Shown here: positions 47,417 to 58,392 of the stretch, piece by piece
Layout of the letters: each line of letters starts with the position of its first letter
How positions within the stretch are numbered: position 1 is the stretch's first letter
Assembly: GCA_947034885.2 (NCBI GenBank)
Contig: OX344758.2
Coordinates: 2,854,501-2,918,500, forward strand
Source: Thuidium tamariscinum
Lineage: Eukaryota; Streptophyta; Bryopsida; Hypnales; Thuidiaceae
DNA: 64,000 bases
Direction of reading: 5' to 3'
Made by a program: the position numbers and the translations under genes
Notes under the pieces: model-generated
What the model was told of the DNA's origin: nothing
The model's database searches: none
What the model saw: only the letters and a program-made list of their open reading frames with translations

Positions 47417-48588
47417 AACACTCTGAAGAATGTAAAATACCATTTGGATTCATGATTTCATCTAAATTTGTAGTATAGAAAAATATGATTTTTCATCCAA
47501 TCAACAAAAATTGAGTACATTTTCAAAGAATAGTATTGCAAATTCCTTCATTACAATAATATTGACCTTTTAAAGTGGTAGAGGCTTGGCTAAACCATGG
47601 ATCATCCTTGCAATGCATTTTGGCCATCTATGTATAAAATTTAAGAATTTCCAAGTATACGTTTTATTTGATATGAATTTTCTTCATTTTTTCTTAAAAA
47701 AGTCATCGTAAATTTCAAATTCTCCCCCATAAAATTGAAAATTTATAGCTTAAAGTAGACATATGATTTCATTTCTACAAAATAAATATAAATTTTTTCA
47801 TTGATATCTAGTTGCAAAATAGAAGCAAAGAAAGTGATGGACACTAAACTAGTGGTTATAGGCTTATTGCCTTTTCCCTATTAACATACATTGTACAAAA
47901 AGGTCTAATTCAATACTTAGGTGCCAAAATTGAATTTCTACATCATATTTGTAAGAATCCACATCACCTCATACCATTCACATGGCATTTTTCATGTAGC
48001 ATAAAATGACTTTTTATTGAATTTGACCTTCACATAGGGTATAATTTAAGGTTTTGTTGATTTAAATATATACTAGAAGCAAGGCCTTTTTTTTTTCTTT
48101 CTCATGTTGGATTGCTTAAAAAAATAATTTGGCAAAAAAATGAGAACAAATTGTAAAGTTTTTTTCAAGAAAACTTTGAATTAAAAAATACCCAGATTAA
48201 TCTACTAGATTGGGGATGAAAAAAAAAATCTTAGAAATGTGATATGTGCCAGGATAATTTGATATTTTCTATCCATTGTGTAGGTGAATGTTGAAATTTG
48301 GGGTAGCACTATAACATTTTACATTATCACTTTGGCACTTCATAAAAAATGAAAAAAAAACTCTGATTTGCAGAATGAGACCCCCCGTCTCCCAAAACTA
48401 AAAGATTGTGGCTGGGGACATACCAAAATAGGGCTTTTTTTTTGGCTTTTTAGTGCTAGATTGCACCAGAGAAAATAATCTGGTTTAAAAACACTGCAAA
48501 AAATGCCAAAAAAATTGGATGAAATCACTACACAACTTTGAAGTAAAAGAAAATATTAAATAAAATCGCCTAATTGTGGATGAAAACT
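47417..48588. other. AT-rich DNA with dispersed repeat motif
   Basis: No gene. At 48286-48362 lies the second copy of the motif also found at 2211-2290 and 49429-49503 (GTGAATGTTGAAATTTGG, CACTATAACATTTTACATTA, TTTGGCACTTCATAAAAAATG). It looks like the conserved end of another element family. Confidence 0.45.
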
Positions 48589-49170
48589 TTAACCCGTAAA
48601 TGCCCAAGCCTTTTCAAGTGTGTTTTGACTATGAAAAAAGTGCATGAGCTTGTAGTCATCCCTAGTGAAGCAAATTGATTTTTTTCCAAAATCTAACCAC
48701 ATAGATGTTTAAAGAGCTTGTTTATTAGTAAGTACACAAATTTTGAGTACAAAATTGCATAGGAGTTGTGAGATTATAACAAGAGAAGAGTACATTTTCT
48801 ATATCTAGTATATTGTCTTTTCCCACAATGTTTCTCAAATTTGCATATAAATTTTTTGGGGGATTGGAGGTGACATAAACAACTACAAAGAGTGTTAGCA
48901 CACTAAAATGCATTTCTAAAAAACTTAATTTCACATGAAAAGCTATTAAATTAATTACACAATTCACCTTGCAATTGTTGAAATGCAATTACTTTTTATA
49001 AGTAGAAATTGAAAATAACTCCAAATCAATAGTTGTATGTTTAAATTTTCAATGGTGAATATCATGAAAACACTTTCTTCTTTCCATTGGAATCATTCTC
49101 AAAGCAAATGGATATGTACAATTTCTTAGATCTCAAATCAAGTGAAATTGCATAAAACTAGGAAATGAAG
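48589..49170. mobile_element. TTAA-type element copy, right end not resolved
   Basis: Starts TTAA/CCCGTAAATGCCCAAGCC at 48589, a tip shared with 33477-33923. From about 48880 to 49160 it matches 43030-42780 in reverse orientation. I could not find a matching right tip; it may be truncated or end near 49280. Confidence 0.45.
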
Positions 49171-49280
49171 TAAAATTGGCAAGCTTTACACTTGAACACT
49201 TATGGTACATGTATGCCTTTGAAGACCTCTCAATAATAAAACATGTACTTTTTTACAGTGAAAAATGAAAGTTTCAATAG

Positions 49281-49402
49281 TTAACCCTTAAAACTGCCCC
49301 CCAAAAAATTTTAAACGGTCAAAGGAATTTAACTGCCCATTCAAAAATGGGCCTAAAATTTCAGATCGACCATATATGGTCAATTGGGCAGTTAGGGGTT
49401 AA
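49281..49402. mobile_element. TTAA-type MITE, 122 bp
   Basis: TTAA/CCCTTAAAACTGCCC at the left and GGGCAGTTAGGGG/TTAA at the right. It has the same length as the element at 38333-38454 and is its reverse-orientation relative. The internal GACCATATATGGTC palindrome is conspicuous. Confidence 0.7.
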
Positions 49403-49428
49403 TATTCTATACATCCAATAAGTAAATG

Positions 49429-49503
49429 AATATTGCAATTTGGAACACCACTATAACATTTTATATCGCCACTATGGCACTCCTTCAAATATGAAAAAAA
49501 AAT
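49429..49503. repeat. Third copy of a dispersed AT-rich motif
   Basis: AATGAATATTGCAATTTGG, CACTATAACATTTTATATCG and CTATGGCACTCC match the copies at 2211-2290 and 48286-48362. All three end in a long A run. Confidence 0.5.
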
Positions 49504-49599
49504 CCGTGTACCAAACCTAATTACCCAACCGAAGCTCAAGCTAGTATAAGCTTACCTGTGCCTGAAAGCACTTCATTCCCAACTTTCTCCAGACCTCGT

Positions 49600-50090
49600 C
49601 TCCAGCCAGCCTCGAGTTCGAGGGAGGGCTCCCTTCATCGAGGCCCGTTAGGGCATTGATGGACCAGATGCAAGGGTGGGTTGCTTGGGTGTCAGGCTTG
49701 GCAGGTCGGGCTTGGTTCATGGGAATCAAAACTTAATTCAATAAATGGTGATATGATACAATTTTGAGGAGCGTGTTAAATAATACCATCAAAACCCTCA
49801 AGGAAAACGCTGAAATTTTTATTTTTCACATTTTTTATTTTTATCAAATTCTGAATTCAGATTCAAAATCAGAGACCCCAAATTACTAACGAGACCCCAA
49901 ACATACCAAAAAAACCCAACACAAATATAAACCCCAAACCCTTGTCAACCCGTAGTAAAATGAGATTTACCCCGTTGGACCCAAGACCCAAGCAACTTGT
50001 CCTTCCATCTGGTCCGTCAATGCCTTGAAGGGCCCCGATGAAGGGAGCCCTTCCTGAAACTCGAGGCTGCCTGGTTGCTTGGCTCTCCAG
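49600..50090. repeat. Long GC-rich inverted repeat upstream of the kinase gene
   Basis: The arm at about 49600-49740 and the arm at about 49975-50085 are reverse complements with some mismatches. Shared blocks include GGGCTCCCTTCATCG, GGCATTGATGGACCAGATG against GGCATTGACGGACCAGATG, and TTGCTTGGGT. The arms are GC-rich in an AT-rich desert. Transcribed, it would form a long hairpin RNA. It could also be a foldback element. Confidence 0.6.
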
Positions 50091-50093
50091 ACT

Positions 50094-50127
50094 CAGATTT
50101 GATGGAAGATTTCTTCCATCAAATCTG
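50094..50127. repeat. Perfect 34-bp palindrome
   Basis: CAGATTTGATGGAAGA followed by TT and then TCTTCCATCAAATCTG. The arms are 16 bases and perfectly complementary. It lies directly after the larger inverted repeat. Confidence 0.75.
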
Positions 50128-50319
50128 GTCTCCTTCCTAGAGCGGGAGCGCATTACAGTCTGCAGCAATTCAAGAATCTTCGGAGGCCTTCGTCAGAGGC
50201 CTTACTCATTCGTTCATTCACTGGCTGCCGAAGTTTTCTGCGGGAGGATCTGTCAGTAGTGTTGCAGAGGATCCAACGTCTTGCTCTCTACTGCACACGG
50301 CAAGAGGTTGAAATGGTTG

Positions 50320-51400
50320 TGGCTTGCAGCTGCTTTGTGGTGAAGAAGCTTTCCTTTCTTTGAGACAAACGCCTCGGATTGAAGGTGCTGCTCAGCTCCC
50401 TATCTCTGTCTGCTCTGTTGGTGGAAGTTTAATTGAGATATTTAGGGTTCATTAGATCGATCATTTGTGTCTTGTTTGAAAGTCGAATGGAGGAGAATTA
50501 GTAGTAGTTGATGGAATTTTTGCTTCGCTTTCTCTGAAATAGTCAGATCTGAAGTCTTCCTTAGCTCCCAGTCTATGTGCTTTGTCGGTAGTACCCTAGT
50601 TGAGCTATTTAGGGTTCATTGGATTTATGAGATGAAGCTTGTTTGAACGACAATGGAGAACTGTCATCTTGGTTGATAATTCATGGAATTTCTTGTCACG
50701 TTTCCTGAAACCATCTGAAGTCTTGCTGAGCTCCCAATCTATGTACACTGTTGGTGGTACCATATCTGAGCTATTTAGGACTTATTAGAATGGTCACATG
50801 GATCTGGCTTGAAAGCCAAATGATGGAGAATTATCCGCTTGGTTGATCACGGTATTTCTTCTTTGCATTTTCTGAAACCGTTGGAATCTGAAGTCCTACT
50901 TGTAGCCAAAGACCGTCACAATGCCATTAGAGTCGTGTTATTGTAAAATTTTGAAGCCAGCAATTGACTCTTTCATCGTGTGTTCATTTAAGTAGTAGCG
51001 GAGTGCACCACATTAGCTGCATTTTTGGAGACAATTTCTCGAGTTCTAGAGTGCAGCTGCTTGCGAAAAAGGAGCTTTTCCTTGAGCCAATTCATGACGT
51101 CTCGGTTTGATGGTGCTGCTCAGCCCCGAATGTATCTACACTGTCGGTGGTCCTGTAATTGAGTTGTTTAGGTTTTGTTTGAATGATCTCTTGTGTCTTG
51201 CTTGAAACCTAAATGAATGAACCGCCTATCCGGGGTGACAATGAAATTCTTTGTGTGCATTTTCTGAAACTGATGGATCTGATGTCTTACCTGCTTGTTG
51301 CGAATGGCCGTGACTGTGCCACTGGAGTCTTGTTATTGTGGAATTTTAAAGGTTTTCACCTGTTTAGTTTCTTTTTCTGAATTTTTTGGGTTCTCAACGT
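50320..51400 (+). repeat. Degenerate tandem repeats in the promoter/leader of the kinase gene
   Basis: The block AGCTCCC..TCTATGT.C.CTGTTGGTGGTACC..TTGAGCTATTTAGG starts at about 50394, 50563, 50729 and 51122. The first three are 166-169 bases apart. The fourth begins a second, longer unit that also repeats the flanks: GCAGCTGCTT...AAGGTGCTGCTCAGC at 50323-50395 against 51053-51122, and GTTATTGTAAAATTTTGAAG against GTTATTGTGGAATTTTAAAG. Confidence 0.65.
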
Positions 51401-51802
51401 TCATGCCTCCATCATTTGTCCAGATCTTCAAAATTATCAAACTTCTTTTACACTTGCTCAGAGTTTAATGTGTGGAATTTCGAAACCTGCTATTGCCTCT
51501 TTTCTTCGTATGATTTCTTCGTGTTGCGTCGGATTTCATCTGTTTATCTGCTTGCATCGATTTTGTCTTAATATAGTGAAACCATTTTTCAAGTTTGCGA
51601 TGTTCAGTTCTCCTTTTCATTTATCTGGATTCCACAACGTCAATTCCTCTGCATTTGCGCAGAAGCTGGGGTTGCAAGCCAAACCTTGCCGAAGCTACCA
51701 TCTAGTCATACTTAACTGTAAGCTCTGTTGGAAAGTCCTACTCTGAGCCGAGGCAGACGTACAATTGAGAAGGCAGGAAAGTAGAAAGACGGTTTCGTGA
51801 GA
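51401..51802 (+). promoter_or_regulatory. Presumed 5' UTR of the kinase gene
   Basis: T-rich, gene-like DNA between the tandem repeats and the ATG. The short frames here show no domain. The transcription start was not identified. Confidence 0.35.
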
Positions 51803-54800
51803 ATGGATTCTATCCAGAGCATGGCGAGTTGCTCTTCATCAACTGTGCCTTCCTCTGAACAGGCAAGCCCTTTCATTTCTCAGACTGAAATAGAGATGGA
51901 GTCCTCGAAAGCTCGTCACTGGAGCCAACTGGGTTATCCCACAACTGATTCGGAGTTGTCAGCGGCGACCAACCTTAGTTACTTTGCTTTGCTAAAAGAA
52001 GATCCTCAATGGGGTCGTTTCTTCACGGACTTTGAGACACTTGAGGTGGGTGCGAAAATCAGCGGAGGGGCTCAAGCTGACATTTATGAAGCTCGCAACA
52101 CACCCGCTGGTCCTTTCAATTTGGTGGTGAAGGTGATGAAGGGAGATGCTCCTCTCAAAGCTTTTCAAGCGCAGTGGCCCATTGGAATGTTGTCTGCTCG
52201 TTCCAAGCATAAACATTTATATGATTTGCCGTTGATAACAATTTTGGGAGGAACGGTGTTACGTGATGAGAGGTTGCGTGGTCGATTTGCGTTTGTAATG
52301 TATCGGCGTTGGGGAGATTTGCGTCTGTTGATTGATCGGCGAATGAAACAAGAGCACGGTACACATGGTCCTTTCCCAATCGACGAAGCCATTCACTTGA
52401 TGTTGAGTATAGCTGAGCATATGGAGATGCTCCACAATAAGCATGATATAATTCATCGTGATTTGAAAGCATCAAATGTGCTTGTATGGGGAGAATTCGG
52501 AGAGGACATAAGCCTTGCTGCTCCTCCTAACCAAGTGGCGAGGATAGGATCAGTTGTTGCTGATTTTGAGTGCTCTGTGGGAGTTTTGGGGACCGGGTTT
52601 TGGAGGGCACCTGAAATATTGGAGCAGTTGAAGGCTAAAGTGCCTAGGTCAGAAGTTCAGTTTACACGTGCATCAGATGTGTATAGCTATGGCATGACTT
52701 GCTTTGAGATTCTCACAGGTTGCATTCCATATGATGGCCTTGAAGGTGAAGATATGATATCTCAAATTTTGAAAGGTCGACGCCCAACTTTGCCACATAA
52801 ATTGCCCGAGTTCGTTAAATACATCATAGTTGGTTGTTGGCATTCTGATCCATTAGAGAGGCCGACCTTTTCAGACATATTCATGGCTCTAAAGCTGAAG
52901 AGAGGGCCTAATCCAGTGAGTGTTGTGATGGACAACACATGTGAAGGAGGTACAAGTATTGTGAAGGTATGCAAGTGACAAGCCTTTGCAGTTTAGTAGG
53001 GCTTCATGTGAAGAGGACATTGTTGATTGAATATTTTGAGATTTATTACTGGATTGTTCATATTCAAATCTTTAATTGATTAATGTTTTCAATGTTTCAA
53101 ACTTTTGTAATTAGGTTTCAGGATCCTTAGGGGAAGTTTTTTTTCCTATTTTTTACTTAGAGTAGAGTTGGACTAAGTCCTATTGTTTGAATTTACTTTG
53201 TAATGACTTTGTGAGGAATCAATGGTATAGAGTTTGTTTTGTTTTAGTTTGGGACTTGTGCATTTACCTTCATTGTATATTTTGCCTTGTCTTGGAGTTT
53301 TAGTTTGGGCAAACTTGGACTCTTTATTGTTTAGCTTGTATTTCCTTTTTTTAAAATAAATCCATGGTACTTTGTCTTGTTTCCCACTAGAGACTACAAA
53401 TTTATTTGAAATAAAGGTAGTATGTTTTATCTCATCACTATCTCTTTGGAGCATACAATATTTTTGTACATTTTTATTTTGTTGTAGAGAGTTACAGATA
53501 GTGTGACAATCTCCCTAATTGTTGATATTTTAATATTGTGACTTACAAAATATTGTGGTAGACATTTGGAATTCATTTGTTGGATTCTCTATAGTGTCAT
53601 TATAGTGACAAATTGATTGTAACTTCATTGTTTCTTTTGTCACCAACATATTTTGTGAGACATTCTATGGCTTGTAAATTAGTGTACCCTATTTTAATAT
53701 TTACGTAAATGTAGATTTTTTTTAATAGAGTAATGGAAGTAAAGTGTTCTAACATGTCTTCTAATATAAGGAACATATTTTATTCTAATCAAGTTTATAA
53801 CTAAACATGTTTTGTTGAACATAACCCAATATGGATGCAGGTAGAACAATGGATCAATCCTCAACCGTTGACTTTGTTTGAAGTCATACAAAAATTGATG
53901 GATATGGACCTATTAGTCTTGAAGGCTTCTGACTCCTCTTCAACAACAATGATTATGCAATGTGAGTTGAGTTTTTGACTGTCGTGCTAATTGCTAATAC
54001 CATGAGCTTGAAAATCTATTGTTGTTGCCTTATCATTACATTAGTGAGGATTCTTTGCAGTAGATATATTCTTTGAATCTTGTATCTTGACATTTGTCAT
54101 TGATATGTTGAGCCACAGGTTTTGAGGTGACTGATCGCAAAGGAAAGAAAGTTGTGAATGACAAGTCTATTGCAAAAATCACAAAGGTCAACATCAAGAT
54201 TGTACAATCTTACGTTTCTTGTTTGTACTGGTATGCTTTAGACTTTGTAGAATGTTTATGAGTTGTTTGGAATGATAGATCAAGGATTACTAATTAGAAT
54301 ATTGTCTATTGTGCAGGTTTTAATTTTACCAGTAAAGATGAAATGGATCAATGAGAGTGTGGGGATTTCTATCAATAGAAATCCTGGTTTGCAGGTGCAT
54401 GTCATAGAGGGCATTGCTGAGCCAAGCACAATTCTTCTTAGGAACCTCTTTTTACTCTTGGTTGCGATTAATTTTCGAGTTCACTCAGCTGGATGTTGGA
54501 CTTGTGAGGGTCGATTGGAGTTTGTCATATTTGTGGAAGGCCTAAGAACAGATACCTTGTTGTGGAAACTTGGACGTGAATTTGGTTGTGAACTTGGATG
54601 TGAACTTGGACGTGAATTTGGATGTGAACTTGGACCTTCTTCAAGATCTTCTGGACGTTTCAAGATAGTTGTTGACAGAGTTGCAGTTGAAGAAATTTCC
54701 CACTTGAGTAAGCGTTTGCAAAATTTGAAGTCTATGAATTTGACCCTTCCTCGCAGCTCATCAAGCATTCGTGTTTATCAACAAAAGAAACGTTCTTTTT

Positions 54801-55645
54801 CTAAAATTCCTGCTACTGGAGTTGTGTGTTTTTCGAAATCAGAGCCATTGATCCATGTATCTAGCACCTTGGCGGATATGGACTACAAAATTTGGCAAGC
54901 AAGCATTGAATACCCTGGTCCGTTATATAAATTCCTGGTAGTCCACAACTTTGACCTTGACCCTTGGAATTGGTTTTTCCTCTAAGATGTTTATAATTTA
55001 TGAAGTCGCCATTGGTGTAAACCTCTAAACAGAAGTTGTACTTGTGAGTACATTGAATGGAGTGAATACTAGGAGCGATCCAGATTTGTCTTTGGATGAA
55101 CCTTATTGGTAGTTATATATTGTCAAAATTGATGTTATTTGCAAGTCTATTCTTAGATGTTTTGAGTGTGTTTATTGTACAGAAGAGCAAAGGCATGAAG
55201 AGCGAAGTTATCAAGTTTATACCTATTGAGGGTGAAGAAATGGGGAACATGAAAGAAATTCTGGATGTTGCTATTGAACGTAGGTGCCTTGAAGTAAGAC
55301 CTAATTCTCCTCCTTTTGATGATTCCTTGTGATTTACATTTGAGGTCTCATGGTTCTAGCCCTTCCAATTTATGTGCCATGATGACTTTGTTGACCATTT
55401 GCACTTGAGTTGGTCACAATTTTGAATTTTTTTATTGATTCATTTTTAACTATGTTTTTTGAAAATAGGGTAACAAGCAACTAACCATACAAGGACCCTA
55501 TGAAGAGTTGCATGATGATTTGATGAGGAGCCTTCAGGAAAATGGTCTCTTTGTTACTCGCGGCGAAGTTCATCTTGTATCTAATATGTACAATCCTAGG
55601 ATTGAGTTCTTCATCACTGAAAACCCAATAGCAAGAACTAGCTAA
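51803..55645 (+). CDS. Atypical TKL-like protein kinase with a long multi-exon C-terminal part
   Basis: Exon 1 (51803-52966, 388 codons, start MDSIQSM) encodes a complete kinase domain: Lys110 in LVVKVMK, HRDLKASN at 218-225, the metal-binding motif as DFE (254-256) instead of DFG, RAPEIL at 268-273, SDVYSYGMTCFEIL at 291-304, and a subdomain XI Arg in DPLERPTFSDIF. The glycine loop (ISGGAQADIYEA) is degenerate. Further exons fit splice rules and phase: 53841-53961, 54119-54186, 54317-?, 55183-55293 and 55469-55645. Exon 4 could end at 54394 (total 572 aa) or about 54937 (753 aa); both keep phase. The 54395-54985 stretch is open in this frame, which favours the longer form, and carries a GREFGCELGCEL repeat. 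The C-terminal part (SKGMKSEVIKFIPIEGEE, IERRCLE, ELHDDLMRSLQENGLF) is unrecognised. Cytosolic signalling is inferred. The kinase call is firm; the tail model is tentative. Confidence 0.75.
54563..54640 (+). repeat. In-frame minisatellite in the kinase gene tail
   Basis: GAATTTGG.TGTGAACTTGGA units repeat in the reading frame, with CGTGAATTTGG and TGTGAACTTGGA alternating. They encode GREFGCEL / GCEL / GREFGCEL, a short acidic-Cys repeat. The repeat number is probably variable. Confidence 0.65.
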
Positions 55646-56260
55646 ATACATTTTTTCCAGGTTGCTTAGATAGGTCTAAAGTATGTACACTTCAAATAGT
55701 TTGTACTTACAACTAAGCATAATTACTACCTTATTATGAAACATAAATTATCTTTATGGATCTTAATGGTCAATGAAGGAGGTTTCCAGAGGACTTCAAC
55801 ATGCATTATATGCATTCTTTGAATCCTTTATGAATAAATTATGAATATTCAAAGTAATGTCTTTAGATTTATCAAATATTATCACTAAGTTCTCATCTAC
55901 TCCCATGTTTTGATTTGGATTTTGTACATCTTGTGCAATCAAAATCTAGGAGTTTGTGACACTTTTTGATGCAAATGTAGATCACATTTGGGATAATATT
56001 GATTCTAGATATCCAATTTTTTCCTTTAATCTTGTATCCTTCACCCAATGTGTTGAGTATTGTGAATTTAGCTTCAATTTCCAGAAGTCAGTAGTTTGAG
56101 CTTGCATTGAAGCCAAGTGCCCAATAGGGCAAAAAATAGGTACCCTTGGGTATGAAGTACTAACTAATAAATATCTCAGACATTATTGAGTTTCCATGTC
56201 CTATGTAAAAGAAGTCTCATGGTATGAGAGCAACAATGGATTTTGAGTACATTTTCTTTT
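55646..56260. other. 3' flank of the kinase gene, AT-rich
   Basis: Probably includes the kinase gene 3' UTR. No other gene seen. Confidence 0.4.
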
Positions 56261-56488
56261 TTAACCCTTGAAGGATGGACTAGTGGTTGTGGAAATGATG
56301 CATTTTGATATTGTGTGACATTTACTTTGAAAAAGCCAGAAATACTCATTGGAAGACAAAGTAGTGTAAAAGATCTTGCATTTTCCACCCCTAATACCAA
56401 GGATGAAAAGTTGCATTCCTATCCAACAAGGAAAGATTATTTGTCATTGAAATGACACCAAATGTCCGCGGCAATGTTCAAGAGTTAA
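56261..56488. mobile_element. TTAA-type MITE, 228 bp
   Basis: TTAA/CCCTTGAAGGATGG at the left; GTTCAAGAG/TTAA at the right. In reverse orientation the inside matches 33540-33720 (CCACAACCACTAG against CCACAACCACAAAG; GTCACACAATATC against GTCACACAAACTC; CTAATACCAAGGATGA). Confidence 0.65.
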
Positions 56489-57292
56489 CAACATGATTGA
56501 TAATCCCAATTTTTTCACATTTATGTTTTATCAAAAAAATATTCAAAATCTACCTTTTTTAAAACAAAGAGCAACATTGAAAAAATTATTTTTTTGCATA
56601 TCCTACTACAAGACCTACATTATACTTGCATGATTGTATGACTAAAAAATTAAAAAACTTTGATTTAATGAATTGTACAATACTTCAAGCTTCAAGTAGG
56701 CAACAAATGCCGATAAAAGTGGCTTCTTTTGCACCTTGTCATACTAGGTTTTTAGAGTAATAATCTTCCAATCTTAAAATTCTTGTACTATTTGAATCTA
56801 TTTAGTAGAGAATTGAGGAAAATCTACAATAATAAGTTTTTCATAGATGAAAATTGATTTTTAGCCTTAAATTTGTCAAACAGAAGTATAGTAGGTTCAA
56901 GGTGGAAGGGAAAGTGAACTTGATAATAATTTTAAAATAGAATTGATATGTATCAATTCTAAAGCTAAAAAAATTTATTTATCTTTCTTTTTGTTCTACT
57001 CTTATTATTTGGATTCAATCATTATGTATTTACATTAAAAGGCAAATTTGATATCTTCCATGCACCAATTGAAATAAAAATATATTTTTAGAAAGTTAGT
57101 ACATTCTCTTATCGTAAGTTAAGAAAAGAAGAGACAACATCAAGATTTGACATTGCAAGAATCTATCTAAAATCTCAAAAAAACAAAACATCACAAGACT
57201 TTAAACCTTTAGAAGTTAAATTATTTTTTCAACTTAGATGCCTTGAGCCATGATGGTCATTTATATAAAAATAAAAAATTTCTCACTTTTTA
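56489..57292. other. AT-rich intergenic DNA
   Basis: No coding signal. ACTACAAGACCTACATTATA and nearby sequence faintly resembles the TTAA-element interiors, so a decayed copy is possible. Confidence 0.35.
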
Positions 57293-57523
57293 TTAACCCA
57301 TAAACGACATGAGGGCCGTTTTTGGTCAATGAACAAGAGAGATTCTTTTTGTGTAGGACAAAATTGCAATTATTCATCCTTGTAATTGGGGGTGGAAAGG
57401 GAATATCTTCTACAATGTTTTGACTTCCAACAAGTGCTTTTGAATTTTTTTTTTTTAACCAATGATTCCCTCGGTATCAAAATTCTTGATTTCTATAGCC
57501 ACCGGCTCGTTGTATAGGGTTAA
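57293..57523. mobile_element. TTAA-type MITE, 231 bp
   Basis: TTAA/CCCATAAACGACATGAGGG at the left; CCGGCTCGTTGTATAGGG/TTAA at the right. The tips are imperfect reverse complements. Internal TTATTCATCCTTG...GGTGGAAAGGGAA and TTTTGACTTCCAA match the elements at 33477-33923 and 56261-56488. Confidence 0.7.
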
Positions 57524-58392
57524 AGATGAAGCAAGAGTTTTTGTACAACCTTGTTTCCTTCAATCTAGAACCAACCAATCAAATGGCAATTGCAAAGAAA
57601 TTATCCTTATAATCTTCTACTATGTAGTTTGAGTATAGCATTGGATTCGATCATTATTAAAACCTTCCTAAAGCTAGTATTTCATAGAGTTATTAACTTG
57701 ATAAAGACAATTGCCCCTACAAAGTCAAATTGATTCTATGAAGCCATTTTGAATGAACCGCTTTTCAAAATTTTGATGCAAGGTGCACAAAAATATCCTC
57801 TTACAAGAACCTTAAATAAGAGAGAATAAATGAATGATATTAAACATTATGAGAGATATCGTGGAAAAATTATTAAAACAAATAAGAGTCACAATATATA
57901 TAATAGCAATCAAAATGCAGTTCTACTTCTTTACATCTTAATTTCCAAAACAATTAGTTGCATCCCTATCTATAGTAGTCCAACATTCCATTCATATATA
58001 TATAACAAATATATTAAGATTGTATTAAAATTATAATATATGATTTCTATATTTAAGATCATTCAACCATTTATAGGAACAAAATATAATAAAATAACAT
58101 TTTCAAGATGTATTCTTTTTATTCAATGTGTACAAACTTTTTGACTCAATGTCCTACTTGCAAGAATTTTTTAGCATAATATGCTATACTAAAAAAATTA
58201 TCAAATTTACCTCCAAAGACATTACAATTCATAATCCCTTAAAGACCAAGGATTGTCTAGATTTCCAAAATTATAGAGATTTATTATAAAATAAAATATG
58301 TAATAATAATTTATTCATGACTCTCAAACAGTAGGTGGAAAATGAAATTCATAAACCATGTCCACTTGCTAAATTAACTAACAAACAGTCCA
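57524..58392. other. AT-rich intergenic DNA, nothing recognised
   Basis: No gene or defined repeat was seen; there are only short chance frames such as 57830-58036. Confidence 0.4.

Noticed and set aside
54481-54768. 95-aa minus-strand frame with repeated PSSHPNSRP pattern
   Set aside because: It is the antisense of the coding minisatellite in the kinase tail.
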